Shown here piece by piece: positions 17,149 through 26,630 of a DNA stretch of 64,000 nucleotides. The notes below the pieces were generated by a model. It saw only the letters and a list, made by a program, of their open reading frames with translations, was not told the origin of the DNA and ran no database searches. Location: the NCBI GenBank assembly GCA_964588995.1, contig CAZPQM010000001.1, positions 62,001 to 126,000 of the forward strand, in the 5' to 3' direction. The stretch comes from CAZPQM01 sp964588995. Its GTDB lineage: Bacteria; Pseudomonadota; Alphaproteobacteria; Rickettsiales; UBA8987. The position numbers were made by a program, and so were the translations under genes. How positions within the stretch are numbered: the first letter of the stretch is position 1; the number at the start of each line of letters is the position of its first letter.

Positions 17149-17868
17149 ATGCGCATCTTACTTATTGAAGACGATCCTTCGACGTCCCGCTCGATTGAAT
17201 TGGCACTCGCTACGGAAGGAATTGTCTGCGACACGGCCAGTCTTGGTGAGGAAGGGCTCGAGCTCGCACAGATATATGACTACGATATTATCATTCTGGA
17301 TATGATGCTGCCGGATATAGACGGCTTTGAGGTGTTGCGCCGCGTGCGTTCTAATGACATTAAAACGCCCGTGCTGATTCTCTCCGGACTGACCGGATCT
17401 GATAGCAAAGTCAAAGGGTTAGGTATAGGTGCGGATGATTATGTTACGAAACCCTTTAATCGGGGTGAACTGGTTGCACGTATTCAGGCGATTGTGCGTC
17501 GTTCCAAAGGCCACTCTGAATCGGTGATTCGTGTCGGTAGAATGACAGTGAATCTTGATGAACGCACCGTGGAAGTGAACGGTAAGCCGGTGCATCTGAC
17601 CAGTAAGGAATATTCCATTCTTGAATTATTAGTGCTCCGTAAGGGTTCTCCGTTGAAGAAGGAAATGTTCCTCAACCACTTATATGGCGGAATTGACGAG
17701 CCGGAACTTAAAATTATCGACGTGTTTATCTGCAAATTGCGTAAAAAACTGGAAGAAGCCTCCGGCGGCGATAACTACATTGAAACGCTTTGGGGACGCG
17801 GCTATATCCTCCGCGATCCATCTGAAACGGAAGCCAATGCCAAAGAACTCGCAAATGCCGGTAATTAA
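17149..17868 (+). CDS. ctrA: Cell-cycle response regulator CtrA
   Basis: OmpR-class response regulator of 239 residues. The receiver has the acidic pocket (IEDD) and phospho-acceptor Asp51 in IIILDMMLPDIDGF, the same number as in Caulobacter CtrA. The winged-helix domain runs from about residue 125 to 225 (HLTSKEYSILELL, IDVFICKLRKKL, WGRGYILRDP). Master regulator of cell cycle and motility genes in alphaproteobacteria. GGGAG at 17137-17141 precedes the ATG. The protein ends NAKELANAGN and lacks the terminal Ala-Ala that helps ClpXP recognise the Caulobacter protein. sixA follows 21 bp later. Confidence 0.95.
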   Translation: MRILLIEDDPSTSRSIELALATEGIVCDTASLGEEGLELAQIYDYDIIILDMMLPDIDGFEVLRRVRSNDIKTPVLILSGLTGSDSKVKGLGIGADDYVTKPFNRGELVARIQAIVRRSKGHSESVIRVGRMTVNLDERTVEVNGKPVHLTSKEYSILELLVLRKGSPLKKEMFLNHLYGGIDEPELKIIDVFICKLRKKLEEASGGDNYIETLWGRGYILRDPSETEANAKELANAGN

Positions 17869-17888
17869 AGGAACGGCTCGGTCATGTC

Positions 17889-18407
17889 ATGAAGCGCTTA
17901 TATATCCTACGTCATTCCAAAGCGGGCCAAACTAACAAAAAGCTCTTGGATGATCATGAACGTAAATTAACGCAAAAAGGCGTTGATCTGTGCAGAGAGG
18001 TAGGCGCCTATCTTAAAGAAAAAAATCCGTTGCCCGACGCCGTCTTTTCTTCAACCGCAGTACGTGCAAATGAAACAGCGGAGCTTGTGTGTCAAAACGC
18101 TGGCATAGCTGTTACGATTGAACTCATTCCCCGCTTATATCTGGCAACGCCGGAGGATATTTATTCGGTAATTCATGCGGCTGACGATGGGATTGACTCC
18201 CTATTAGTGGTTGGGCACAATCCCGGTCTGCATATATTTTCCATGGACGTGGCCGGGTCAGGGGATAAAAAACTGTACCGTGAAATGAAAAATCACTTTC
18301 CGCCCCCTTCTTTGGTGACGTTTGACCTCAATATTCAGTCGTGGGGGCTGTTGGAATCGCAGTGCGGTGAATTGGTTGACTTCCGTTACGCGAAGCAATT
18401 TAAGTAA
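17889..18407 (+). CDS. sixA: SixA-type histidine phosphatase
   Basis: Branch of the phosphoglycerate-mutase-like histidine phosphatases that dephosphorylates phosphohistidine, in E. coli on the NPr protein or ArcB. The catalytic His9 lies in LYILRHSKAG (the R-H-G/S motif), and the second catalytic His lies in LVVGHNPGLH. The protein has 172 residues. Its place right behind ctrA is suggestive of a phosphorelay role (for instance on a His-phosphotransfer protein), but that is inference. Its 3' end overlaps the convergent HdaA-like gene by 8 bp. Confidence 0.85.
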   Translation: MKRLYILRHSKAGQTNKKLLDDHERKLTQKGVDLCREVGAYLKEKNPLPDAVFSSTAVRANETAELVCQNAGIAVTIELIPRLYLATPEDIYSVIHAADDGIDSLLVVGHNPGLHIFSMDVAGSGDKKLYREMKNHFPPPSLVTFDLNIQSWGLLESQCGELVDFRYAKQFK

Positions 18408-19077
18408 TATCCGCCGGAAAGTAACTCTCCATATACTCCTTAACAAGTGGAACCGTAACCGGTCGCTGCTTTTGTAGCGCATATCGGTCTATCCCCTCAA
18501 CAAAATCATGAATGCTTTGGTAGCTGCGTGTTAAGCGTAATTGGATATAGTCTAGCACAGCAGGTTTAAGCGTCAGTTGGCGCTTGCTGAACTCAAACGC
18601 AATCAGTTTGTGAAACAGCGCATCATCCGGCTGATGGATTTCGGCAAGGTCCGCCGCCTGCAAACGGGAGCGCAGATCCGCTAACTGCACCGATAAAGTT
18701 GAAGGTTTCTCCGGCAGCACGATCAGAAGCTGCTTTTCCTGTGTTTTGGCCGCATTGATCCAATGAAACAAGGCCTCTTCCCGCTCATGCGGCCAATTTC
18801 CACCGCCGACATATTCAATTACCGTATGATGGATCATGCCATGTGGCAAGCCAAGCTCTTGCAAATAAATGCAATGCGCTGCGTTCCGCTCTCGCCATAA
18901 TGCGGCGAGTTGGGATTTGCCTGCATAGCGCGGCCCGGTTAAAATAACAACCGGAGCGGTTTGTCCCTGCCCTTCTATGAGTCGTTTATGTGCTGCCTCA
19001 TTTGCCGCAGAGGTCATAAAAAGTGCTTCGCCTGATCCGGCATTCGCCGGGGGAAACGGCAGAATTTCCTGTGCCAT
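18400..19077 (-). CDS. hdaA: HdaA/DnaA-related replication inactivator ATPase
   Basis: DnaA-like AAA+ protein without a DNA-binding domain, 225 residues. The P-loop is GPRYAGKSQ near residue 49, and a C-terminal lid region (LTRSYQSIHDFVEGIDRYAL) matches the DnaA-type lid. Hda-type proteins stimulate ATP hydrolysis by DnaA with the sliding clamp; the N-terminal QEILPFP is consistent with the short clamp-binding motif. The neighbourhood with an AI-2E/PerM gene, a DUF2066 gene and purMN is the usual alphaproteobacterial one. Its ATG overlaps the upstream stop as TAATG. Confidence 0.85.
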   Translation of the reverse strand: MAQEILPFPPANAGSGEALFMTSAANEAAHKRLIEGQGQTAPVVILTGPRYAGKSQLAALWRERNAAHCIYLQELGLPHGMIHHTVIEYVGGGNWPHEREEALFHWINAAKTQEKQLLIVLPEKPSTLSVQLADLRSRLQAADLAEIHQPDDALFHKLIAFEFSKRQLTLKPAVLDYIQLRLTRSYQSIHDFVEGIDRYALQKQRPVTVPLVKEYMESYFPADIT

Positions 19078-20171
19078 TAATGCGCTGTCCGTTTACGTCT
19101 GCGCACCGGGGGCTTATAGAGTGGGCTTTTGAGATATTGCTGCAAGCCGAAGCGCATTAAAACGCCAAGCATTGCAGCGGCCGGTATCGCAAGCAAGATT
19201 CCCGTAAATCCGAATAGCACACCGCCTGCCAGCAACGCAAAAATCACCCAGACCGGATGGAGGCCGATTTTTTCCCCGACAATTTTAGGCGTGATGAAAT
19301 TGCCTTCAATAAACTGACCGATTGCAAATACACCGATAACGAGTGCAATATGGTAATCAAAGCCAAACTGGAACAAGGCGACGATAACACCCACAATCAT
19401 ACCAATTGCCATACCGATATAGGGTATAAATGAAAACAGTCCTGTCAGAAACCCGATAGTGAAGCCAAACTCCAGCCCCACGAGCAGCAAACCCGTCGCA
19501 TAAAAAATGCCTAACATCAGGCACACATTCGTATAGCCCCGTACATAACCAGACAGCGTGCCATCCATTTCAGTGACTAACCGCTTGATCGTTTTCTCAT
19601 GCTTGCGAGGAAACCAACTTTGGAGTTTAGCGATAATTACATCCCAATCTCGCAACATAAAGAAGGATACAATCGGGCTGATCAGAATCAACGATATAAC
19701 GTTGATGATAGCTGCGCCGGATTCGAGCAGATTCTTACTGAATTGCGTAAATAGCTTAACCGCATATTGTGAGGTTTCCTGATTATTGTCGATCAGCTCG
19801 TCCAGATTGATAGAAATATCATAGCGCTCTAAAAAGGACTGAACCGCAGGAATAACTACCTCCCTAACGTTTTGAATATAGCCCGGCATTTTCTGCGCTA
19901 AGGTAGCTACCTGATCCACAATATACGGCACCAGTAATAAGAGCGCGATCAAAGCAATCAGAAAAAAGCTCACCGTGATAATCGCCGTAGCGAGCGTACG
20001 TGACATGCCTCTTTCTTCGAGAAAATCAGCTACTGGATCAAGGAAATAAGCGACTAATATGCCAACGACGAACGGAAGCAAAATGTTATTCACGATGACG
20101 AGAAATGCCACTAGCGTGACAGCAAGACCAAGCCAGAATAACAGATGATAGCGTTTTTGAAGTTGCTGCAT
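19077..20171 (-). CDS. AI-2E family / PerM-like membrane transporter
   Basis: A 364-residue integral membrane protein with about eight hydrophobic segments in the AI-2E (PF01594) arrangement: two N-terminal helices, a helical soluble stretch at about 65-150, then a helix-rich half with VGLEFGFTIGFLTGLFSFIPYIG and EGNFITPKIVGEKIGLHPVWV, the family signature. Actual substrate is unknown; family members include the AI-2 exporter TqsA and Na+/H+ antiporters. It is linked to the DUF2066 gene (stop of one, start of the next) and to hdaA. Confidence 0.85.
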   Translation of the reverse strand: MQQLQKRYHLLFWLGLAVTLVAFLVIVNNILLPFVVGILVAYFLDPVADFLEERGMSRTLATAIITVSFFLIALIALLLLVPYIVDQVATLAQKMPGYIQNVREVVIPAVQSFLERYDISINLDELIDNNQETSQYAVKLFTQFSKNLLESGAAIINVISLILISPIVSFFMLRDWDVIIAKLQSWFPRKHEKTIKRLVTEMDGTLSGYVRGYTNVCLMLGIFYATGLLLVGLEFGFTIGFLTGLFSFIPYIGMAIGMIVGVIVALFQFGFDYHIALVIGVFAIGQFIEGNFITPKIVGEKIGLHPVWVIFALLAGGVLFGFTGILLAIPAAAMLGVLMRFGLQQYLKSPLYKPPVRRRKRTAH

Positions 20172-21254
20172 TTACCGTTCCATGACCCAGCCATTAGCAG
20201 TTTCGGATAGCGGGTACCCCACCGTATCCAGATAAGCGCGTATCGTAGCCAATTCCTCCCGATGTTTCAATTCTATTAAAACGGCGTCGGAAGAAATTTC
20301 AGTAACGGTCAGGGATTCTATCAAAGGCAGCGCCATCAGCATCTTTTTCAGGTGCATAAATTCGTGCAGAGAATCCACCTTTACCTTAACGGGTAAAGCG
20401 TAAATACGCGCCTCGTGGTTCTCCAGCGATTCCCGAAAAAGGTTGATCTGCTCTAGCGCATGTTCTGCCGCATCCTTCAGCGCGGAATCCAGCGTCTGCC
20501 GTGGATGGGTTGCCATGCTGATTACCTGGCTATCCAAGCCCATATCGCCCATCGGGTTTAAAGAGACTTCCAACGTTCCTTCTGAAAGTTGCGCTTCGGC
20601 CAGCACGACATAATTCACATTATAGCGCGAGCGAAGCGCGCCCAGTGCCGCGTAATTACGGGCAAGAATATCATCCAGCGTGATGGAGCGGATATCTTCC
20701 AGATCACCTAGCGGAATCAGAATGAATAATTCAGGACGTTCTGCACTGATACGGTTCCACGCACTCAGCCATGGATTCTGCCCGTTCCATAAAATATACT
20801 CCTCCCGACGTTCCAGTAAGGGCAGAATGAGAATAGGCTCTTTGTGGTATTTTTTAGCAAGGATATCGTAGCGCGCCAGTAGCCGGTCTGTTTCTTCTTC
20901 TTTAAACGTGAAATCATAACGGGCTTTATAATTGGTTTCATCCACCTGATCTTCCGTGACGTCATAGCTCAATATAGTCGCTTCAATTTCATCCCCGGCG
21001 ATATGCGGCAGGCGCTTGTAATCCGCAAGTGAAAGCCGCTCGGATAAGAGCGCCATAAACGCCGCACGCCTTGCCGTATCATACGCCTTGTTTTTAGCGG
21101 CATCGGTTGAGTGGGCCTGTTCTTTAACCCGAATATGTTCGATAACGAGAAAGGAGTTGTCCTCCGCTTCGCCATATGCAGGACCTGCCAGCAGGAAGAA
21201 GATAGAAACCAGCAGTAATTGCTGGCATAATAGCAGGCGGGATGATAAAACCAT
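20172..21254 (-). CDS. DUF2066 domain periplasmic protein
   Basis: This 360-residue protein has a typical signal peptide ending near AGPAYGEAED. The mature part has an N-terminal alpha/beta domain (TAARRAAFMALLSERLSL, the DUF2066 wording) followed by repeated lipoprotein-like folds with no catalytic motif I can name. Function is unknown. The pairing with AI-2E and hdaA next to purM is conserved in alphaproteobacteria as I recall it. It is divergent from purM across only 30 bp, so the two promoters must overlap. The assignment rests mainly on context and the N-terminal domain. Confidence 0.7.
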   Translation of the reverse strand: MVLSSRLLLCQQLLLVSIFFLLAGPAYGEAEDNSFLVIEHIRVKEQAHSTDAAKNKAYDTARRAAFMALLSERLSLADYKRLPHIAGDEIEATILSYDVTEDQVDETNYKARYDFTFKEEETDRLLARYDILAKKYHKEPILILPLLERREEYILWNGQNPWLSAWNRISAERPELFILIPLGDLEDIRSITLDDILARNYAALGALRSRYNVNYVVLAEAQLSEGTLEVSLNPMGDMGLDSQVISMATHPRQTLDSALKDAAEHALEQINLFRESLENHEARIYALPVKVKVDSLHEFMHLKKMLMALPLIESLTVTEISSDAVLIELKHREELATIRAYLDTVGYPLSETANGWVMER

Positions 21255-21284
21255 ATCGCCTGTTATAACGTGTAATTAGAAGCT

Positions 21285-22337
21285 ATGACAACCAAAACAA
21301 GTTATGCAGAAGCCGGGGTGGATATCGATGCCGGCAACCGCTTGGTAGAACGGATCAAGCCGCTCGTACAATCGACAGCGCGCGACGGGGCCGATACGCA
21401 TTTAGGCGGGTTTGGCGGGCTGTTCGATCTCGCAAAAACCGGATATTCCGATCCGTTGCTGGTGGCCGCAACCGACGGAGTAGGCACGAAAATTAAAATT
21501 GCGCAGGCAATGCTCAAACATGATACGATCGGGATCGATCTCGTTGCCATGTGCGCAAATGATCTGGTCGTTCAGGGTGCGGAGCCGCTATTCTTTCTGG
21601 ATTACTTTGCCACGGGGAAGCTAACAGAGGCGGAAGCCCATGACGTCATCTCCGGCGTGGCAGAGGGATGCAAGCAGGCCGGATGCGCGCTTATCGGCGG
21701 CGAAACGGCGGAAATGCCAGGCATGTACCACGACGGCGAGTATGATATAGCCGGATTTTGTGTTGGTGCGGTCGAGCGTAAGCAGGTGCTACCTAAGAAG
21801 CAGGCGATGCATGAGGGCGATGTGATTATCGGGATAGCGTCTAACGGAATCCATTCTAACGGCTATTCTCTGGTGCGCCACCTGATGGGGGAACATCACG
21901 TTCAATATACGGATATCGTCCGCGAGGTGGATGAGCGGGAAATTGGCCATGTCTTACTTACTCCGACCCGTATCTATGTGGACTCGTTGTTGAAAGTCAT
22001 TGCTGCCCAACCGGTTACAGGCCTTGCCCATATTACCGGTGGAGGGCTAACCGAGAATCTGCCGCGCGTTCTTCCGGCTAATTTGACTGCGGAGATAGAT
22101 TTGTCCAGCTGGAAACTTCCTAAACTATTCAAATGGCTGCGTACGCTTGGTAATATTGAGACAACCGAGATGTTACGGACCTTTAACTGTGGGATCGGCA
22201 TGGTACTGATTACACCGGTCGATACCGCCGAGGCGATTATCACCCTACTGAACAGTCTGGGCGAAGAAGCGTTTGCCATCGGTGAGCTGGTCAATGGTGA
22301 TGGCGGCGTAAATTACCTCGAGATGGCGGCGTGGTAG
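21285..22337 (+). CDS. purM: Phosphoribosylformylglycinamidine cyclo-ligase
   Basis: AIR synthetase, step 5 of purine synthesis, closing the imidazole ring with ATP. Full length at 350 residues: SYAEAGVDIDAGNRLVERIK at the start, LVAATDGVGTKIKIA, the DLVAMCANDLVVQGAEPLFF motif, IGGETAEMPGMY, and GLAHITGGGLTENLPRVLP. It overlaps purN by 7 nt (purM stop at 22335-22337, purN GTG at 22331). Confidence 0.97.
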   Translation: MTTKTSYAEAGVDIDAGNRLVERIKPLVQSTARDGADTHLGGFGGLFDLAKTGYSDPLLVAATDGVGTKIKIAQAMLKHDTIGIDLVAMCANDLVVQGAEPLFFLDYFATGKLTEAEAHDVISGVAEGCKQAGCALIGGETAEMPGMYHDGEYDIAGFCVGAVERKQVLPKKQAMHEGDVIIGIASNGIHSNGYSLVRHLMGEHHVQYTDIVREVDEREIGHVLLTPTRIYVDSLLKVIAAQPVTGLAHITGGGLTENLPRVLPANLTAEIDLSSWKLPKLFKWLRTLGNIETTEMLRTFNCGIGMVLITPVDTAEAIITLLNSLGEEAFAIGELVNGDGGVNYLEMAAW

Positions 22338-22978
22338 CCAAAAAACGGGTTGTCGCGCTGATTTCCGGTAGTGGCACAAACCTGCAGGCCTTGATTGACG
22401 CTTCCGCTATGCCTGACTACCCGGCAGAGATTGTTGGTGTCATTTCTAACAAGGCGGATGCATATGGGCTTAGGCGCGCTCAGAAAGCAGGCATCACTAC
22501 GCGTGTTATAGATCATAAACTATATAAAAACCGCGAGCAGTTTGATACCGCGCTGCACGAAGTTATCACGGAGTGGCAGGCCGATATTGTGTGCCTCGCC
22601 GGGTTTATGCGGCTGCTAACGCCCGCTTTCGTTGAGAAGTGGCGCGGGCGCATGCTTAATATCCACCCGTCTCTATTGCCTGCCTTTAAGGGCGGTAATG
22701 CGCACCGCGATGCCATAGAAGCCGGTGTCAGGATCACAGGATGTACCGCGCATTTCGTTGTGCCGGAGATGGATGCCGGCCCGATAATTGTGCAAGGTGC
22801 TGTTCCGGTATATGCGGATGATACGGTTGATACCCTGCGGGAGCGATTACTCCCGGTGGAGCACCGTGTTTATCAATATGCCCTAAAGCAGCTAGCATCC
22901 GATAGCATATCAATCGATAAGCCGGGTACGGCTCATCCTGAAGATGCGAATAATAAGCGCCTATTTAGTTTCGACTAG
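22331..22978 (+). CDS. purN: Phosphoribosylglycinamide formyltransferase, folate-dependent
   Basis: Transfers a formyl group from 10-formyl-THF to GAR. It starts with GTG at 22331 inside the end of purM. ISGSGTNLQAL binds phosphate. The catalytic Asn and His lie in LNIHPSLLPAFKG, and the catalytic Asp in EMDAGPIIVQG. The 215 residues include a C-terminal tail of about 20 residues past the usual end. The last 4 bp overlap the convergent ndk. Confidence 0.95.
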   Translation: MVAKKRVVALISGSGTNLQALIDASAMPDYPAEIVGVISNKADAYGLRRAQKAGITTRVIDHKLYKNREQFDTALHEVITEWQADIVCLAGFMRLLTPAFVEKWRGRMLNIHPSLLPAFKGGNAHRDAIEAGVRITGCTAHFVVPEMDAGPIIVQGAVPVYADDTVDTLRERLLPVEHRVYQYALKQLASDSISIDKPGTAHPEDANNKRLFSFD

Positions 22979-23397
22979 CCGACGATTTCGATTCCGGAGA
23001 AGAAAAAGGCTATTTCTTTTTCCGCATTCTCCGGGCTATCGGAACCGTGAACAGAATTTTCGCCGATGCTCAGCGCAAAATCTTTACGGATGGTGCCCTC
23101 TGCCGCCTCTTCCGGATTGGTCGCTCCCATGATTTCACGGTTTTTGGCAACTGCATTCTCGCCTTCTAGCACCTGTACGACGACCGGCTCGGAGACCATG
23201 AACTCCACCAACTCATCAAAGAAAGGGCGCTCGCGATGCACATCATAAAATAAACCGGCCTCGCGGCGGCTTAAGTGAATGCGCTTCTGCGCTACGATAC
23301 GCAGACTGTTTTCTTCAAAGCGTTGATTAATAGCGCCGGTCAGATTGCGTTTGGTTGCATCCGGCTTAATGATAGAAAGCGTGCGTTCTACTGCCAT
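22975..23397 (-). CDS. ndk: Nucleoside diphosphate kinase
   Basis: Exchanges gamma-phosphates between NTPs and NDPs through a phospho-histidine. The active His117 lies in NSVHGSDSPENAEKEI, with ERTLSIIKPDA at the N-terminus and GATNPEEAAEGTIR upstream of it. The 140 residues are full length. The 83-bp gap to holC (23398-23480) shows no clear feature beyond AT-rich DNA. Confidence 0.98.
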   Translation of the reverse strand: MAVERTLSIIKPDATKRNLTGAINQRFEENSLRIVAQKRIHLSRREAGLFYDVHRERPFFDELVEFMVSEPVVVQVLEGENAVAKNREIMGATNPEEAAEGTIRKDFALSIGENSVHGSDSPENAEKEIAFFFSGIEIVG

Positions 23398-23480
23398 AAT
23401 CTCGTATATCCGTAAGTAAGTTAATGAAACGCGTGCAACCTACGCATTTAGATGTAAAATGCAAGTGATAAATCCACACT

Positions 23481-23930
23481 TCATTGCTTCTCCCACTTGC
23501 CTTTTTCATCTTGCTTCCAGTAAGTCAGATCGAAGGCACCGCTATCCTTATAGCTGGACCAGCGTTTCCGCGCCGCCTCAATCTGTCCGGCATCGGCCCC
23601 GTCAAATATATCGGCGCAGATTTCCATCTGACCTGCGAGAGCCGGCATGAGGTCACCCAATATAACAAGTACATTGGCTCCGTTAGGCGCCTCTTCTTCT
23701 TGCGTTAAATATACGGATTGCTCTTCCGGAAAGGGATCGTTCGCTGTGCCGTGGGGAATGAAGTGCGACTGGCTAAAACTCCACAAGCGGTTATCAGCCT
23801 CTTTGATCTTCGCTTCATCATCACTCAGCACCACCACCTTGTTTCCCGCACTGACAATTTTGGCAATCAGTGCCGGCAGCGCCTTATCCATCGGGCTCGC
23901 CGTTAGGTGATAAAAGCGCATTTCCGGCAT
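23481..23930 (-). CDS. holC: DNA polymerase III chi subunit
   Basis: Clamp-loader accessory subunit that binds SSB. The 149 residues carry the family pattern: MRFYHLTASPMDKALPALIA, a KVVVLSDDEAKIKEADNRLW strand-helix, and the DPFPEEQSVYLT and VLVILGDL segments. Position 5 bp after pepA is the conserved proteobacterial order pepA-holC. Confidence 0.93.
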   Translation of the reverse strand: MPEMRFYHLTASPMDKALPALIAKIVSAGNKVVVLSDDEAKIKEADNRLWSFSQSHFIPHGTANDPFPEEQSVYLTQEEEAPNGANVLVILGDLMPALAGQMEICADIFDGADAGQIEAARKRWSSYKDSGAFDLTYWKQDEKGKWEKQ

Positions 23931-23935
23931 AGGGC

Positions 23936-25438
23936 TTAGCCTTCATAAAACTCGTGGATTAAGCGATCCAGCAGCCGTACGCCGAAGCCGACCGCCCCTT
24001 CCGGCACTAAATCCTTGCCCTTTTTCGCCCACGCCATTCCGGCAATATCAATATGCGCCCACGGAGTTTCGTTAACGAAGCGCTGCAGGAATTGCCCAGC
24101 GGTAATACTGCCTGCCCCACGGCCATCACCAATATTTTGCATATCGGCGACTTTTGAGTCGATCATCTTGTCATATTCCTTCGAAAGCGGCAGTCGCCAG
24201 ACAGGCTCTCCGCTATGCTCACCCGCCTTCGCCAGCCGTTCCGAGAGCGTATCATCATTGCTGAAAAGCCCGGCATACTGATCCGCCAGCGTGACGACTA
24301 TCGCGCCGGTAAGCGTAGCAAGGTTGATCATAAATTTCGGCTTGAACTTATCCTGCGTATACCAGAGGGCATCGGCCAGAACAAGACGGCCTTCTGCGTC
24401 GGTATTCAGAACTTCAATAGTCTGGCCGGACATGCTTTTTACAATATCCCCCGGGCGCTGCGCGTTGCCATCGGGCATATTTTCAACCAGCCCGACAACG
24501 CCGACGGCATTGACACTTGCTTTACGTAAGGCCAGCGCCTTAATAAGTCCGACTACCGCTGCCGAGCCGCCCATGTCGTATTTCATCGCATCCATATTCG
24601 CGCTCGGCTTGATGGATATACCGCCCGTGTCGAACGTAACACCCTTGCCGACGAAAGCCAGCGGCTTGGCTTTCCGGTCGGAGGATCCGTTCCATTGCAT
24701 GACAACAAGTTGCGATTCTTTCGTGCTCCCCTGCCCGACACCGAGAAGGGCATGCATACCCAGCTTACTCATCTGCTTTTCACCGAGCACCTCAACCTTA
24801 ACACCATGCTCTTTCAAATCTTTTAGCCGCTCAGCATAGGATTCAGGATGCAATACGTTAGGCGGTTCGGAAATAAAATCCCGTGCGAAAAATACGCCCT
24901 CTGCCAGTGCGTTAAGCGAAGCATATTTGGTTTGTGCCGCTTTAAAGCTCTGCAGGCAATAGCCGATTTTTTTGACTGAAAGCTTATCGGTTTCTTTCTG
25001 CTTGGTTTTATATTTATCAAAGCGGTAGGATTTTAACTTCGCCCCGGCCGCCAGATGAGCCGCGACAAAATCCGGTGAGAAGCCGCCAATATCCTCTTCT
25101 AAAATAACGCTAGCTTCTTTAATTTTCGCTTTGGCGAGTTCATCCAACAATACGCTACCCAATTGCTCGACCCCCAGCTCGGTATTAACCGCATCGCCTT
25201 CAGGATCAGCTTCCACGCCCAATAGCAGGATACGATCATACGCCCCAACAGGCCCGGTGATCGAGAGCGAAGATTTCGCCTTAGCTTCAAAATAATTGGC
25301 CTTGATCGCCTTTAGCACTACGCCGTTAAGTTCCTGATCGAGCTGCGCCAGTTTTTCCGGCAAAGTCTTCACGTTAGATAAGGGAAATACTAAAATGCCT
25401 TTTTTAGGCAGGTCGAGCTTGCGAAAAACTTGTTCCAT
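23936..25438 (-). CDS. pepA: Leucyl aminopeptidase (M17)
   Basis: Cytosolic hexameric dizinc aminopeptidase. The C-terminal catalytic domain holds VGKGVTFDTGGISIKPS (metal ligands Lys and Asp), the NTDAEGRL signature, and GAGSITAGQFLQRF near the end. The N-terminal domain is the usual M17 macro-like domain. It has 500 residues. In some bacteria PepA also binds DNA in Xer recombination and carAB control; nothing here bears on that. Confidence 0.96.
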   Translation of the reverse strand: MEQVFRKLDLPKKGILVFPLSNVKTLPEKLAQLDQELNGVVLKAIKANYFEAKAKSSLSITGPVGAYDRILLLGVEADPEGDAVNTELGVEQLGSVLLDELAKAKIKEASVILEEDIGGFSPDFVAAHLAAGAKLKSYRFDKYKTKQKETDKLSVKKIGYCLQSFKAAQTKYASLNALAEGVFFARDFISEPPNVLHPESYAERLKDLKEHGVKVEVLGEKQMSKLGMHALLGVGQGSTKESQLVVMQWNGSSDRKAKPLAFVGKGVTFDTGGISIKPSANMDAMKYDMGGSAAVVGLIKALALRKASVNAVGVVGLVENMPDGNAQRPGDIVKSMSGQTIEVLNTDAEGRLVLADALWYTQDKFKPKFMINLATLTGAIVVTLADQYAGLFSNDDTLSERLAKAGEHSGEPVWRLPLSKEYDKMIDSKVADMQNIGDGRGAGSITAGQFLQRFVNETPWAHIDIAGMAWAKKGKDLVPEGAVGFGVRLLDRLIHEFYEG

Positions 25439-25496
25439 ATGATTCTGTACCCTATGCTTGCGATTAGTTAGGCACCTATACTACACGATTTTGCCG

Positions 25497-26630
25497 ATGC
25501 ATCAATACACGAAATATATACTACTACGTCTTATTGGTCCGATGGCGCTGATTAGTTTCTCTTTAGCGGCTATTTTATGGCTCGCCTATAGCTTGCGTTT
25601 TATTGATCTTATTGTGAATCGTGGTCTGGATGTGGGAACGTTTTTATACCTCTCTTCCTTGCTGATTCCCTACATACTCTGGCCGGTTATCCCCATCGCT
25701 TTATTTATTAGTGTGATTACCGTCTATCAAAAAATGATGGCAGACAGTGAACTGGTCGCGCTTTCCTCTGCAGGTGTAAGCCGTATAGGTTTACTTAAAC
25801 CGGCCTTGTATTTTGCTACTGTTGTCATGGTGATCGTCTTTCTGATTGGAAGCTATTTTCTTCCCGCCGCTTATCGTGAATTTAAGGATATGCAGACCTT
25901 TATACGGGACAACTATGCCTCTTTATTGTTGCAGGAGGGTGTGTTTACGTCTCCTACAGAAGGCTTTACAGTGTATATCCGTGAGCGCACCGGAGATGGT
26001 ACGTTGAAAGGGATCGTAGTGCATGATTCGCGTAAAAAGTCTGCGCCAACAACGTACATGGCTTCAGAAGGGCATTTGGTTCAAGGTGCAAATGGGCCCG
26101 TCATGATGCTGGATAACGGCAATCGGCAACAAATAGAGTATGGCGAAGATCAATTCTCTTTTTTATTTTTTGAACGCTATGCACTTGATTTGAATTTTTT
26201 CACAAAGAACAACTTAGGAAGCCGATTCCGCAAAGCGAATGAACGGTATCTTTCGGAACTGTTTAGCCCGACCGATGTGACAAATGAGTTGCAGAGGCGT
26301 GAGCTGATTGCCGAAGGGCATTTTAGAATATCGTGGCCACTTTATTGCCTTGGTTTTACCGCGTTTGGGGTGATGTCTTTTGTTAGCGGTCAGTATAATC
26401 GCCGTGGACAGCCAGCCAAAATTTTACTGTCCATTGGCATGTTTATTACATTTCTCGCTGCAGGGTTTGCCACCAGTAATATCATGACAACGAAACTGGC
26501 ATTTGTGCCCCTTACCTATTTTCTTCCATGCTTAGCATTGCTGGCAGGCTTATTCGCGTGCCGGTATGATTTTGAAGTTCCTAACCTATCTTTCTTACGG
26601 AAAATATTGCCCCGGAGAGGGCCAGCATGA
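25497..26630 (+). CDS. lptF: LPS export permease LptF
   Basis: Half of the LptFG permease that, with LptB2, extracts LPS from the inner membrane. There are about six membrane helices: three before residue 110 and three in the last 110 residues, with a periplasmic jellyroll domain between them. The frame opens at a TTG (25458), but the ATG at 25497 (MHQYTKYILLRL) is the natural start and gives 377 residues. A TATACT box at 25477-25482 lies 14 bp before it, hinting at a very short leader as for ilvB; no good -35 is seen. It overlaps lptG by 4 nt. Confidence 0.92.
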   Translation: MHQYTKYILLRLIGPMALISFSLAAILWLAYSLRFIDLIVNRGLDVGTFLYLSSLLIPYILWPVIPIALFISVITVYQKMMADSELVALSSAGVSRIGLLKPALYFATVVMVIVFLIGSYFLPAAYREFKDMQTFIRDNYASLLLQEGVFTSPTEGFTVYIRERTGDGTLKGIVVHDSRKKSAPTTYMASEGHLVQGANGPVMMLDNGNRQQIEYGEDQFSFLFFERYALDLNFFTKNNLGSRFRKANERYLSELFSPTDVTNELQRRELIAEGHFRISWPLYCLGFTAFGVMSFVSGQYNRRGQPAKILLSIGMFITFLAAGFATSNIMTTKLAFVPLTYFLPCLALLAGLFACRYDFEVPNLSFLRKILPRRGPA

